Shown one piece after another: positions 39,270-48,599 of a stretch of 64,000 nt of DNA. Location: positions 31,633-95,632 of the forward strand of contig JANQSN010000017.1 in the NCBI GenBank assembly GCA_028284045.1, given 5' to 3'. Below the pieces are notes generated by a model. That model searched no databases. It was not told the DNA's origin and saw nothing but the letters and a program-made list of their open reading frames with translations. Made by a program: the position numbers and the translations under genes. The number at the start of each line of letters is the position of its first letter. The stretch's first letter is position 1. The stretch is from Alphaproteobacteria bacterium. Its GTDB lineage: Bacteria; Pseudomonadota; Alphaproteobacteria; DSM-16000; Inquilinaceae.

Positions 39270-39457
39270 CGGCCGCTCGGCACCTCGACGGGCTTGTCGA
39301 CGGTCCGGCTGGGCGGCTCGATGGTCCAGAAGCCCAGGAACACGACGCCCCCCACCAAGGCGAGCCCGAGGATCGCCATCAGCCCCCTCAACAGCCGCGC
39401 GCCGGCACTGGCGCCGGCATTGTGTGCGAAGACGGTACGGTTTCGATATCGCGCCAC
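39266..39457 (-). CDS. small single-helix membrane protein
   Basis: 63 residues from the GTG at 39457, which has GAGGG five bases upstream. One transmembrane stretch lies near 24-46, followed by a short Pro/Val-rich tail. It overlaps the helical-repeat gene by 4 bases and so heads the xerD operon. No family recognised. Confidence 0.6.
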   Translation of the reverse strand: MARYRNRTVFAHNAGASAGARLLRGLMAILGLALVGGVVFLGFWTIEPPSRTVDKPVEVPSGR

Positions 39458-39691
39458 GGCACCCTCGGTTGTACGGCGACCGGCCGGCGCCCGGCCCCCC
39501 ATTCCGGGATCCTGCCGTCGGGTGCCGGGCGGGGGCGCGGGCCGGCGCCGGCCGTCTCAAGCGGACACTCATGAACGCCAAGATATACAAGATGGCGGCC
39601 AGGCCGTAAAACGCCGACCCGGACGGCAGACAGCGCCCCGGCGCCGCCGCGCCGTCTGGACCGGCCCCGTGAAACCGTCAGAAAGGCGTTC

Positions 39692-40297
39692 ATGCGCCCC
39701 GTCGATCCCCTGCAACCGCTGCCCCGCACCATCGCGCTGGTCGGCCTTCCCGGCGCCGGCAAGAGCGCCATCGGCCGGCGGCTGGCCCAACGGCTGGGCG
39801 TCGCCTTCGTCGATGCCGACCAGCGAATCGAGGAAGCCGCCGGGCTGACCATTCCGGAGATCTTCGAGCGCTGGGGCGAGCCCTTCTTCCGCGACCGCGA
39901 GCGCCAAATCATCGCCCGGCTGCTGCGCGATCCGCCGCATGTGCTGGCCACCGGCGGCGGCGCCTTCACCCATGACGAGACACGCCGGCTGATCGCCGAA
40001 GAGGCCATCTCGCTGTGGCTGGATGCCGATATCGAGCTCTTGCTGGCGCGGACCTCCCGGCGCAACAACCGCCCGCTGCTGAAGGACGGCGACCCGCGGG
40101 AGATCCTCGGCCGCCTGATGGCGGAGCGCGCCCCGTCCTACGCCCAGGCCGATCTCCGGGTGGAAAGCCGCGACGTTCCGCCCGAGGTGACCGTGGACAA
40201 GGCGCTGGCGGCGCTGCGCCAGCATCTGGAGACCGAGGACGGCGCGCCGGGGCGCGACGGGCCGGCCCACGACGACGGGGCCGGGCGCGACGGATAG
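39692..40297 (+). CDS. aroK: shikimate kinase
   Basis: 201 residues. Walker A is GLPGAGKS (18-25); then DADQRIEEAAG and the shikimate-binding segment FRDRER and ATGGGA follow. It phosphorylates shikimate at O3 in aromatic amino acid synthesis. The C-terminal 25 residues are Gly/Asp-rich. aroB follows 0.75 kb downstream after a small lipoprotein-like gene; the xerD operon diverges from its 5' end. Confidence 0.93.
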   Translation: MRPVDPLQPLPRTIALVGLPGAGKSAIGRRLAQRLGVAFVDADQRIEEAAGLTIPEIFERWGEPFFRDRERQIIARLLRDPPHVLATGGGAFTHDETRRLIAEEAISLWLDADIELLLARTSRRNNRPLLKDGDPREILGRLMAERAPSYAQADLRVESRDVPPEVTVDKALAALRQHLETEDGAPGRDGPAHDDGAGRDG

Positions 40298-40414
40298 TCG
40301 CTGCCAAGCGCGCGAAGACGACAGACACGGCCGGAAGGACCACGGGACTCGTCGCGGGCGCCCAAGGGCGGATATGATCGTTCGAATGGACCTGTGCGGC
40401 ATGGGGTCCGCGCG

Positions 40415-40867
40415 ATGCTGGCAAGAGTGAAGAGGATGGGCAGCGCATCGCTGCGCTGCGGCGGCCCCCCGGCCGCACGGACCTGCGCGCTTGCGCTGGC
40501 CGGCCTCGCCGGCGGATGCGGCACCAGCGTGCAGGAGCTTCTGCGCGCCGATGCGGAGATGTCCTGGCAGGCCGACCTGGTGATGGCCGGCGCCGATGCC
40601 CGCGACCCCGCGCTGGCCGAACCGCTGGCCGCCGCGGAGGAGGAGAAGATCGAGGCCTGCCAGCCGATCACCGACGCCGTCCAGCAGCGCATCCGCGGCG
40701 CCGAGGAAGAGGATTTCGCCGACACCGTGCTGACCGGCATCGGCGAACTGGTGACCTGGGCGCTGCCCGTCGGCCCGCCGGAGGACTGCGCGGAGGCCCA
40801 GGAGCGCTACCGCCAGTCGATCGTCGATCTGGAGCGCCGGTTGGAGGCGATGGACAACAGCGGCTGA
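40415..40867 (+). CDS. putative lipoprotein, unknown
   Basis: About 150 residues. A hydrophobic leader ends in LAGLAGGC, a reasonable lipobox, so the mature protein would start at that Cys and be membrane-anchored. The remainder is acidic and helical with two Cys residues. The start is uncertain: ATG at 40415 or 40436, or GTG at 40394. It stands between aroK and aroB, which elsewhere are usually adjacent. No family recognised. Confidence 0.5.
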   Translation: MLARVKRMGSASLRCGGPPAARTCALALAGLAGGCGTSVQELLRADAEMSWQADLVMAGADARDPALAEPLAAAEEEKIEACQPITDAVQQRIRGAEEEDFADTVLTGIGELVTWALPVGPPEDCAEAQERYRQSIVDLERRLEAMDNSG

Positions 40868-41045
40868 GCGCCGCTATAGGCTTCGCCAACCTCGCACGCG
40901 GACGCGGGCTCGACCGCCGATGGCGCCGTCTTCCCCTTCGCGCACCACCCTCTACGATGCCGCCGTCCGGCCTTCCTCTAAGATCGACCGTCTTGCCGGC
41001 GCCGGACACCGGCGGGGCCGAGATGCGGATCCCGATGCCGACGCG

Positions 41046-42185
41046 ATGATGGACGCGACCGCCCCCCTTCCTGCCGACGCCCGGCGACTCACCGTCGATC
41101 TCGGCCAGCGCCGCTACGACATCGTTATCGCCGACGGGCTGATCGCGCGGGCCGGCACGCTGCTGCGCCCGCTGCTGGCGGGCCGGCGCGCGATCGTCAT
41201 CGCCGACGAGACGGTGGCCGGCTACTATCTCGACCCGCTGACCGGCGCCCTTACCGAGGCGGGGATCGACACCGCGTCGCTGACCGTGCCGCCGGGGGAG
41301 GCCAGCAAGAGCCTCGCCGCGTTCGGCGATCTGATGGAACGCGTGCTGGCGCTGGCGCCGGAGCGCTCCACGACCCTGGTGGCGCTGGGCGGCGGCGTGG
41401 TCGGCGATCTCGCCGGCTTCGCCGCGGCGACGGCGCTGCGCGGCCTGGCCTTCGTGCAGATCCCGACGACGCTGCTCGCCCAGGTCGACAGCGCCGTCGG
41501 CGGCAAGACCGGCATCAACAGCCGTTACGGCAAGAACCTGATCGGCGCCTTCCACCAGCCGCGCGCAGTGCTGGCCGATATCGCGACGCTGGCCACGCTG
41601 CCGCCGCGGCAGATGCGCGCGGGCTATGCCGAGATCGTCAAATACGGCGTGCTGGGCGACCCTGGCTTCTTCGACTGGCTGGTCGACCACGGCGCGGCGC
41701 TCCTGGCCGGCGACGGCGCCCTGTGCGCGGAGGCCGTGGCGCGGAGCTGTGCGGCCAAGGCCGCCATCGTCGCCGCCGACGAGCGGGAGGCGGGCCGGCG
41801 CGCGTTGCTCAATCTCGGCCACACCTTCGCCCACGCCTTTGAGGCGGAAAGCGGCTATGGCGACCGGCTGCTGCATGGCGAGGCGGTGGCCATCGGCATG
41901 GCAGCGGCGTTGCGGTTGTCGGTGCGGCTCGGCCTCTGCCCGGCGGCCGACGCCGACCGGCTGACGGCGCATCTCTCGGCGGTCGGGCTGCCGACGGGCC
42001 TCGCCGGCGTCGCCGACGATGACTGGACCGCCGAGCGGCTGGTCGCCCATATGGCGCGCGACAAGAAGGTCGCCGACGGCCGCGCCACCTTCATCCTGGC
42101 GCGCGGCATCGGCCACGCCTTCGTCACCCGCGACGTGCCGATGGACGCCGTGGCGGCAACACTTCGCGAAGCGCTGGCGGCATAG
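41046..42185 (+). CDS. aroB: 3-dehydroquinate synthase
   Basis: 379 residues with AroB motifs: GGGVVGDLAGFAAA, LAQVDSAVGGKTGIN, KYGVLGD, and the zinc-binding histidines in LNLGHTFAHAFE and LLHGEAVAIGM. It converts DAHP to 3-dehydroquinate in the shikimate pathway. A pair of ATGs at 41046/41049 are the likely starts; 178 non-coding bases precede them. Confidence 0.94.
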   Translation: MMDATAPLPADARRLTVDLGQRRYDIVIADGLIARAGTLLRPLLAGRRAIVIADETVAGYYLDPLTGALTEAGIDTASLTVPPGEASKSLAAFGDLMERVLALAPERSTTLVALGGGVVGDLAGFAAATALRGLAFVQIPTTLLAQVDSAVGGKTGINSRYGKNLIGAFHQPRAVLADIATLATLPPRQMRAGYAEIVKYGVLGDPGFFDWLVDHGAALLAGDGALCAEAVARSCAAKAAIVAADEREAGRRALLNLGHTFAHAFEAESGYGDRLLHGEAVAIGMAAALRLSVRLGLCPAADADRLTAHLSAVGLPTGLAGVADDDWTAERLVAHMARDKKVADGRATFILARGIGHAFVTRDVPMDAVAATLREALAA

Positions 42186-42248
42186 GCCAGGACGCGGCAT
42201 CGGCGCCGGTCGGCCGGCGCGGGCTGTTGGAGGGAGACACCCGAAGCG

Positions 42249-43544
42249 ATGGAAACTGCGACGTCTCCGGTGGAGTCGATCCTGCTGATCAACGGGATCG
42301 CCATCGTCATCCTGCTGGTCCTGTCGGCCTTCTTCTCCGGGTCGGAGACGGCGCTGACGGCGGCCAGCCGGGCGCGCATGCACCAGCTCGAAAGCGACGG
42401 CGTCGGCCCGGCGCGCACCGTCAACCGCCTGCGCGACGACAAGGAAAGCCTGATCGGCGCGATCCTGCTGGGCAACAACCTGGTCAACATCCTGGCCTCG
42501 GCCCTGGCGACCACCTTGTTCATCACGCTGGTGGGCGACGGCGCGGTGCCGCTGGCAACGCTGGTGATGACGCTCTTGGTGCTGATCTTCGCGGAGGTGC
42601 TGCCGAAGACCTACGCCATCCACCACGCCGACCGGATGGCGCTGACCGTTGCGCCGGTGCTGCGCTGGGTGGTGCTGATCTTGAGCCCGGTGACCCGCGG
42701 CGTGACCGCCATCGTGCGCCTGGTCTTCCGGATCTTCGGCGCGCGCTCCGGCGAGGTCACGATGACCGACTACTCCGACGAGCTGCGCGGCGCCATCGAG
42801 CTGCATCGCGGCCCGGATGCCGACGTTCATCACGAGCGGCTGATGCTGCGCTCGATCCTCGACCTCGCCGATGTCGAGGTGGCGGAGATCATGACCCATC
42901 GGCGCAACGTCGTGACCATCAACACCACCCAGTCCCAGCAGGACATGATCGACGAGGTGGTGCAGAGCCCGTACACCCGGCTGCCGATCTGGCGCGAGGA
43001 ACCCGACAACATCGTCGGCGTGCTGCACGCCCGCGATCTGTTGCGCGCGGTGAACAACTGCCGCGGGCAACTCGACCGGCTGAGCATCGAGTCGATCGCA
43101 GCCAAGCCGTGGTTCATTCCCGACACCACGACGCTGCTCGACCAGCTTCAGGCGTTCCGCACGCGCCGGGAGCATTTCGCCATGGTGGTCGACGAATATG
43201 GCAGCCTGCAGGGGGTGGTGACGCTGGAGGACATCCTGGAGGAGATCGTCGGCGACATCGCCGACGAGCACGACATCCCCGTCGCCGGCGTGCGCCCGCA
43301 GCCCAACGGCAGCTACATCATCGACGGCACCGTGACGCTGCGCGACCTCAACCGGCGCTTCGAATGGCGCCTGCCGGACGAGGAGGCCTCCACGCTGGCC
43401 GGGCTGGTGCTGCACGAGGCCCGGCGGATCCCGGAGGTCGGCCAGACCTACACCTTCTACGGCTTCCGCTTCGAGATCCTGCGCCGCCAGCGCAACCAGA
43501 TCACCTCCATCCGCGTCGTCCCACCGCCGCCGGCGGAGGACTGA
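42249..43544 (+). CDS. HlyC/CorC-type hemolysin-like transporter (CNNM, CBS, CorC_HlyC)
   Basis: 431 residues. An N-terminal CNNM membrane domain (about 10-190) with FFSGSETALTAASRARMHQLE, then two CBS domains (about 205-330), then the CorC_HlyC C-terminal domain. Such proteins are thought to export Mg2+ or Co2+ or to sense them. The ATG has a strong ribosome site (GGAGGGAG). It follows aroB by 63 bases, a usual arrangement in this group. Confidence 0.85.
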   Translation: METATSPVESILLINGIAIVILLVLSAFFSGSETALTAASRARMHQLESDGVGPARTVNRLRDDKESLIGAILLGNNLVNILASALATTLFITLVGDGAVPLATLVMTLLVLIFAEVLPKTYAIHHADRMALTVAPVLRWVVLILSPVTRGVTAIVRLVFRIFGARSGEVTMTDYSDELRGAIELHRGPDADVHHERLMLRSILDLADVEVAEIMTHRRNVVTINTTQSQQDMIDEVVQSPYTRLPIWREEPDNIVGVLHARDLLRAVNNCRGQLDRLSIESIAAKPWFIPDTTTLLDQLQAFRTRREHFAMVVDEYGSLQGVVTLEDILEEIVGDIADEHDIPVAGVRPQPNGSYIIDGTVTLRDLNRRFEWRLPDEEASTLAGLVLHEARRIPEVGQTYTFYGFRFEILRRQRNQITSIRVVPPPPAED

Positions 43545-43632
43545 TCGGCGCGCCGCCCCCTGGCGGGCCGCGGGCGCACGCTCTATCCTTCGCTTGGGCT
43601 GAGGATCTGGCAGACGCGAACGGGGACCGATG

Positions 43633-44112
43633 ATGTTCGAGGGATGGATGTCCTTGCTGGTGTTCGTGGTCGGCGCGTTCCTGGCCGCCTCCAGCGGGGC
43701 GATCTTCAAGCCGGACGCCTGGTACGACGCCCTCAACAAGCCGTCCTGGCAACCGCCGAAATGGCTGTTCGCACCGGTCTGGTCGGTGCTCTATGCGATG
43801 ATCGCGGTGGCCGGCTGGCTGGTCTGGCGCCAGACCGGGTTCGACGGCAGTCCGCTCGCCTTCTTCTTCTTCGCGCTGCAGCTCGTGCTGAACGCTGCTT
43901 GGTCGGGGTTCTTCTTCGGCCTGCGCCGGCCCGACTTGGCGCTGATCGAGTGCGGATTCCTGTGGACCTCGGTCGTCGTCACCATGGCGTTGTTCTTCTC
44001 GCTGCACCCGTTGGCGGGCTGGCTGTTCGTGCCCTATGCGCTGTGGGTGTCGTTCGCCATGTTCTTGAACTGGGTGATCTGCCGGCTGAACCCGCGCACG
44101 CAGACGGCCTGA
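43633..44112 (+). CDS. tspO: TspO/MBR tryptophan-rich sensory protein
   Basis: 159 residues with five membrane helices. Motifs: LNKPSWQPPKWLFAPVWSVLYAMI, LNAAWSGFFFGLRRP, and VPYALWVSFAMFLN, as in all TspO proteins. It binds porphyrins; in Rhodobacter sphaeroides it regulates photosynthesis genes in response to oxygen and porphyrin flow. With bciA at 17.7 kb it hints at a phototrophic host, but tspO is also found in non-phototrophs. Confidence 0.92.
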   Translation: MFEGWMSLLVFVVGAFLAASSGAIFKPDAWYDALNKPSWQPPKWLFAPVWSVLYAMIAVAGWLVWRQTGFDGSPLAFFFFALQLVLNAAWSGFFFGLRRPDLALIECGFLWTSVVVTMALFFSLHPLAGWLFVPYALWVSFAMFLNWVICRLNPRTQTA

Positions 44113-44154
44113 CCGGTGGGCTGCACCGGCCCTTCCGGTCGAGTCCATGTGACC

Positions 44155-44170
44155 GATAATCATTCGCATT
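44155..44170. promoter_or_regulatory. Fur-box-like sequence
   Basis: GATAATCATTCGCATT resembles half of the Fur consensus GATAATGATAATCATTATC and lies about 75 bases upstream of the iron-permease gene. The match is partial; Irr or RirA sites could look similar. Confidence 0.45.
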
Positions 44171-44244
44171 CCTCGGCGGCGTGATCTATTGATCTAGGGC
44201 GAGCGGGCCGATGAGGCCGCTTATCGGCCCCGGGGTCCGCTTAA

Positions 44245-45981
44245 TTGGTTCCGTTCACCGACAGTCTTGGCCGCCGGACCGCCGGCGCGCGACGCCCGTT
44301 AAGGCGTCTGCGCCGGCCGTCCTGGATCTCGCTGGGCACGCTGGCCGTGGCGTCGATCGTCGTGCTGCCGATCGCGGTGGTGCTGTCGCGGGTAACCCAG
44401 CCCTCCAACGGCGTCTGGCAGCACCTGGCGGAAACGGTGCTGGCGGGCTACGTCGCCAACACGCTGGGCCTGCTGGCCATCGCCGGCGCCGTCGCGCTGC
44501 TGTTCGGCGTGCCGACGGCCTGGCTGGTCACCATGACGCGGTTTCCCGGGCGGCGGGTGCTCGATTGGGCATTGCTGCTGCCCTTGGCCGTGCCGGCCTA
44601 TGTGATGGCCTATGTCTACACCGACCTGCTGCAGTTTGCCGGCCCGGTCCAGACCGGCTTGCGCGAGTTCTTCGGCTGGCGGGCGGGCGACTACTGGTTC
44701 CCGCGCATCCGCACGCTGGAAGGGGCCGGCGTCATGCTGGGCGCGGTGCTCTATCCGTATGTCTACCTGCTGGCGCGCTCGGCCTTCGTGGTGCAATCCT
44801 CCTGCCTGTTGGATGCCGGGCGGACGCTGGGCTGCGGCCCGTGGCGCAGCTTCTGGCGGATCGGCCTGCCGCTGGCCCGGCCGGCGATCATCGGCGGCCT
44901 GTTGCTGGTCATGATGGAGACCATCGCCGATTACGGCACGGTGCAGTATTTCGGCGTACCGACCTTCACCACCGGCATCTACCGCGCCTGGTTCGGCATG
45001 GGCGAGCCGGTGGCCGCCGCGCAGCTTTCGGTCTGTCTTCTGGTGATGGTCGCGGTCCTGCTGGTGCTGGAGCGGCAGTCGCGCGGCCAGGCGCGCTATC
45101 ACCACACCGGCGGGCACTATCGCCGGCCGGCGCCACCGCGCCTCGACGGACTCGCGGGCTGGGGCGCGACGGCGGCGTGCCTGCTGCCGATCCTCATCGG
45201 CTTCCTGGTGCCGGCCGGGCACCTGTTGTCGCTGACGCTGGACGGCGGCGATCCGCTCTGGGGGCGGCGGTTCAAGCCGTTCGCCGTCAATACGCTGATC
45301 CTGGCCAGCGTGACCGCGGTGCTGGCGACGGCACTGGCCGTGCTGCTGGCCTACGGTACGCGGCTGTCGCGCAACCGCCTGACCTGGGCGGCGACGCGGC
45401 TGGCCACCACCGGCTATGCCCTGCCGGGCTCGGTCATCGCGGTCGGCGTGCTGATCCCATTCGCCGCGTTCGACAACCAGCTCGACGCCTTCCTGACCCG
45501 GACCGTCGGGGTGTCTACCGGGTTGCTGCTGACCGGCAGCATCGCCGCCCTCGTCTTCGCCTATCTGGTGCGGTTCCTGGCGGTCTCGTTCAACGCCGTC
45601 GATGCCGGCTTCAGCCGGGTCAGCCCCAACCTGGACGCCGCCGCCCGCAGCCTCGGCCACGGTCCCGGGGCGACGCTGGTGCGGGTGCATGCGCCGCTGG
45701 TGCGCGGCGGCCTGCTCACCGCGGCGCTGCTGGTGTTCGTCGACGTCATGAAGGAGCTGCCGGCGACGCTGATCATGCGGCCGTTCAATTTCGACACGCT
45801 GGCGCTCAGGGTCTATCAGCTCGCGTCGGACGAGCGGCTGGCGGAGGCATCGACCGCCGCGCTCACCATCGTCGCCGTCGGCGTTCTGCCGATCATCCTG
45901 CTGAGCCGGGGGATCGCCCGCTCCCGCCCCGGCGAACCGGCGGGCCGCCGGTGGGTGCCCGCGGCAGGCCCCGCGGAGTAG
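44245..45981 (+). CDS. FbpB-type iron(III) ABC transporter permease
   Basis: 578 residues with about twelve membrane helices in two repeats, as in the fused FbpB/SfuB permeases. Each repeat has an EAA-like loop: DAGRTLGCGPWRSFWRIGLPLARPAI and DAAARSLGHGPGATLVRVHAPLVRGG. Such permeases import Fe(III) from a periplasmic binding protein. The start is TTG 44245, since a stop codon lies just upstream. No binding protein or ATPase gene is adjacent, so the partners must be elsewhere. Confidence 0.83.
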   Translation: MVPFTDSLGRRTAGARRPLRRLRRPSWISLGTLAVASIVVLPIAVVLSRVTQPSNGVWQHLAETVLAGYVANTLGLLAIAGAVALLFGVPTAWLVTMTRFPGRRVLDWALLLPLAVPAYVMAYVYTDLLQFAGPVQTGLREFFGWRAGDYWFPRIRTLEGAGVMLGAVLYPYVYLLARSAFVVQSSCLLDAGRTLGCGPWRSFWRIGLPLARPAIIGGLLLVMMETIADYGTVQYFGVPTFTTGIYRAWFGMGEPVAAAQLSVCLLVMVAVLLVLERQSRGQARYHHTGGHYRRPAPPRLDGLAGWGATAACLLPILIGFLVPAGHLLSLTLDGGDPLWGRRFKPFAVNTLILASVTAVLATALAVLLAYGTRLSRNRLTWAATRLATTGYALPGSVIAVGVLIPFAAFDNQLDAFLTRTVGVSTGLLLTGSIAALVFAYLVRFLAVSFNAVDAGFSRVSPNLDAAARSLGHGPGATLVRVHAPLVRGGLLTAALLVFVDVMKELPATLIMRPFNFDTLALRVYQLASDERLAEASTAALTIVAVGVLPIILLSRGIARSRPGEPAGRRWVPAAGPAE

Positions 45982-46014
45982 AGATTGGCGCCCGTTTAAG
46001 ACTGACGAAGCCGC

Positions 46015-46266
46015 TCAGGCCGACCCGGCAGCCTCCGCCACATTGGCCAGCCGCCGATAGTGACGCAGGATCGCCACCCGGATCGCCGCGGTCAGGCTCA
46101 AGGACCCGCGCTCGCGGTCGACGGCCTCGCAGAACGCGTGCACCGATACCCCCTGCCGTTGCCCGATCTCCTGCAGGGCCTCCCACATACTCTCCTCCAG
46201 CCGGACGCTGGTGCGGCGGCCGTCGATCCGGATGTTTCGGCTGATCAGGGAGCTGGCCTGGTGCAT
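46015..46266 (-). CDS. ribbon-helix-helix (RHH_4) protein
   Basis: 83 residues with the RHH_4 pattern: SRNIRIDGRRTSVRLEESMWEALQEI followed by LSLTAAIRVAILRHYR. These small DNA-binding proteins are common in alphaproteobacteria and their targets are unknown. It converges with the iron permease gene. Confidence 0.82.
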   Translation of the reverse strand: MHQASSLISRNIRIDGRRTSVRLEESMWEALQEIGQRQGVSVHAFCEAVDRERGSLSLTAAIRVAILRHYRRLANVAEAAGSA

Positions 46267-46515
46267 GGGCGAGAATCCGCAGGTTGGAGCGGGAGCCTAT
46301 CTGTATAATTTCCTTAATCAGTCATGAGCCGCATTGTCTGCCGACAGGCTCATCGATAAATATCTTTAATACATCTTTCAAGATTTACAATCTTAAAAAG
46401 ATCATTCCAATCGCCTCATCCGTGCACCCTCGCCACCTGGAGAGCCGGATCATCACAGCGCGATTCAAGGGGGCTAGGCAGAGACGGGGCCGTCTCTACC
46501 CAACCCGACCGCACC
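46267..46515. other. 249-bp intergenic stretch, AT-rich core
   Basis: Bases 46300-46420 are AT-rich and fit a promoter for the RHH_4 gene. A perfect 8-bp hairpin, AGAGACGG-GG-CCGTCTCT at 46480-46497, lies just after the bolA stop and could end its transcript. I see no gene. Confidence 0.45.
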
Positions 46516-46794
46516 CTAGCGCACCGCATCCTCCGCTGGTGTCAGGGTGCGGAGCTGCAGGGCATGCAGACGCCCGGCGAACTCCGCCTCCAGCAGGTCG
46601 TGAACCAGTCGCTGGCGGTCGATGCGGCCGAGGCCGTCGAACCGGTCCGACACCACCTCGACCCGAAAATGGCTCTCGCCCTGCCCGTCATGGCCAGCAT
46701 GACCGATATGGCGATGGCTGTCGTCCACGACGTCCAGCCGCTGCGGCGCCAAGGCTGCCGTCAGACGCTGCTCGATGCGCTGCTTGGCGCTCAT
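46516..46794 (-). CDS. bolA: BolA-family protein
   Basis: 92 residues from the ATG at 46794, with AAAGGAG in front. The BolA fold is visible in [26 protein letters not shown] and [18 protein letters not shown]. BolA proteins work with monothiol glutaredoxins in iron-sulfur handling and iron sensing. It is divergent from the J-domain gene; both are conserved as neighbours in alphaproteobacteria. Confidence 0.9.
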   Translation of the reverse strand: MSAKQRIEQRLTAALAPQRLDVVDDSHRHIGHAGHDGQGESHFRVEVVSDRFDGLGRIDRQRLVHDLLEAEFAGRLHALQLRTLTPAEDAVR

Positions 46795-46900
46795 GATTTC
46801 TCCTTTCGGTTGTAGCCCCTCGGCGGCCCGCGGGACCGTCGCCCCGGCCACCCGGGAGGCGGCCTTGCCAGCCCCCAGGCGCCCCACCATACTCCACATC

Positions 46901-47512
46901 ATGCCCGCGCAAACGCACCGCCGCCGCCATTTCGCGCCGCAATCGGACGAGACGATCGAGGCTCGGCCGTGCGACATGCCCGGCTGCCCGAAGGCTGGCG
47001 AGTACCGCGCCCCGAAGTCCCGCGACCGGCTGACCGACTACTATTGGTTCTGCCTGGAACATGTCCAGAGCTACAACCGTTCGTGGAATTATCTCTCGGG
47101 CATGACGGATGCGGATGTCGAGCGCATGGTCCGTGCCGACACCGTCTGGCAGCGGCCGAGCTGGCGGGTCGGCGTCGGCAGTACTGCGCGCGAGGATGCC
47201 CTGCGCCAGCGCATCTACCGGGAATTCGGGCTCGGCGGCAGCGCCAGCTTCCGCGCCGACGCCGGATCGGACCAGCAGCAGCGCGAGACGGGCGCCTCCG
47301 ACACCGCCCGGGCCGGGTCGCCCGAGGCCGACCGGGCGCTCGCCGTGCTCGATCTGAGCTGGCCCGTCGACTTCGCGACCATCAAGGCGCGCTACCGCGC
47401 CCTGGCGAAGCGCCATCATCCCGACGCCAACAACGGGTCGCGCGAGGCGGAAGAGGTCCTGAAGTCGATCAACGAAGCCTATGCGATCCTCAGGGCAAGC
47501 TTTGCCCCGTGA
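46901..47512 (+). CDS. J-domain (DnaJ-like) protein with N-terminal zinc-finger-like part
   Basis: 203 residues. The N-terminal part has C24, C29, C51 and H54, a pattern that could bind zinc. The J domain is at the C-terminus (about 145-203) and has the HPD tripeptide at 173-175. Such proteins stimulate DnaK or another Hsp70; the client is unknown. It precedes cobS by 93 bases and diverges from bolA. Confidence 0.85.
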   Translation: MPAQTHRRRHFAPQSDETIEARPCDMPGCPKAGEYRAPKSRDRLTDYYWFCLEHVQSYNRSWNYLSGMTDADVERMVRADTVWQRPSWRVGVGSTAREDALRQRIYREFGLGGSASFRADAGSDQQQRETGASDTARAGSPEADRALAVLDLSWPVDFATIKARYRALAKRHHPDANNGSREAEEVLKSINEAYAILRASFAP

Positions 47513-47605
47513 GGCCAACTGCCGTATGGTCCGGGTCGCCTCCGGGGGCGAGCGCCGGCGCCGCACCGGCCCAGCCACCCCCGAGAGCCACCCGACGACA
47601 ACGGC

Positions 47606-48580
47606 ATGAGCATGGACCAGCGTCCCGACATCACGGTTTCCGTGCGCCAGAGCTTCGGCCTGGACAGCGATCTTCAGGTGCCGGCCTTCGGCCAGGCCAG
47701 TGACCTGGTCCCGCAGGTCGACGACGCCTACCGCTTCGACCCGCAAACCACCTTGGCCATCCTCGCCGGCTTTGCCCACAACCGGCGCGTGATGATCCAG
47801 GGCTATCACGGCACCGGAAAATCAACGCATATCGAGCAGGTCGCCGCCCGGCTGAACTGGCCTTGCGTGCGCGTCAACCTCGACAGCCATATCAGCCGGA
47901 TCGACCTGATCGGCAAAGACGCCATCGTCATCCGCGACGGCCTGCAGGTGACCGAGTATCGCGAGGGCATCCTGCCCTGGGCGCTGCAGAACCCCTGCGC
48001 CCTGGTGTTCGACGAGTACGACGCCGGCCGCCCGGATGTGATGTTCGTGATCCAGCGGGTGCTGGAGGTCGAAGGGCGGATGACGCTGCTCGACCAGAAC
48101 CGCGTCATCCGGCCGCACCCGGCCTTCCGGCTGTTCGCCACCGCCAACACGGTCGGCCTCGGCGATACCACCGGCCTCTATCACGGCACCCAGCAGATCA
48201 ATCAGGGGCAGATGGACCGCTGGAACATCGTCGCCACGCTGAACTATCTGGAGCATGACGCCGAGGTCGACATCGTCCTGGCCAAGCTGCCCAGCTACGA
48301 CACCGAAGAGGGGCGCAAGCTGGTCGGCGCCATGGTGCGGGTCGCCGACCTGACCCGGGCCGGCTTCATGGCCGGCGACGTCTCCACCGTGATGTCGCCG
48401 CGCACCGTGATCACCTGGGCGGAGAACGCGAAGATCTTCGGCGACGATGTCGGCTTCGCCTTCCGGGTCACGTTCCTCAACAAATGCGACGAGGTCGAGC
48501 GCCCGGTGGTGGCGGAATACTACCAGCGCAGCTTCGGCACCGAGCTGCCGGAGACCGGCGTCGTCGCCACGCTGAGCTGA
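47606..48580 (+). CDS. cobS: cobaltochelatase subunit CobS
   Basis: 324 residues, AAA+ ATPase. Walker A is GYHGTGKST (66-74), Walker [24 protein letters not shown] contains sensor 1. CobS works with CobT and CobN to insert cobalt into hydrogenobyrinic acid a,c-diamide in the aerobic B12 pathway. cobT follows 19 bases later. No B12 riboswitch elements are seen upstream. Confidence 0.94.
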   Translation: MSMDQRPDITVSVRQSFGLDSDLQVPAFGQASDLVPQVDDAYRFDPQTTLAILAGFAHNRRVMIQGYHGTGKSTHIEQVAARLNWPCVRVNLDSHISRIDLIGKDAIVIRDGLQVTEYREGILPWALQNPCALVFDEYDAGRPDVMFVIQRVLEVEGRMTLLDQNRVIRPHPAFRLFATANTVGLGDTTGLYHGTQQINQGQMDRWNIVATLNYLEHDAEVDIVLAKLPSYDTEEGRKLVGAMVRVADLTRAGFMAGDVSTVMSPRTVITWAENAKIFGDDVGFAFRVTFLNKCDEVERPVVAEYYQRSFGTELPETGVVATLS

Positions 48581-48599
48581 CCGGACCCTGAGCGGGCCC

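Noticed and set aside
47513..47605. Possible B12 riboswitch before cobS
   Set aside because: The 93-base leader lacks the conserved B12-box sequence and is too short.
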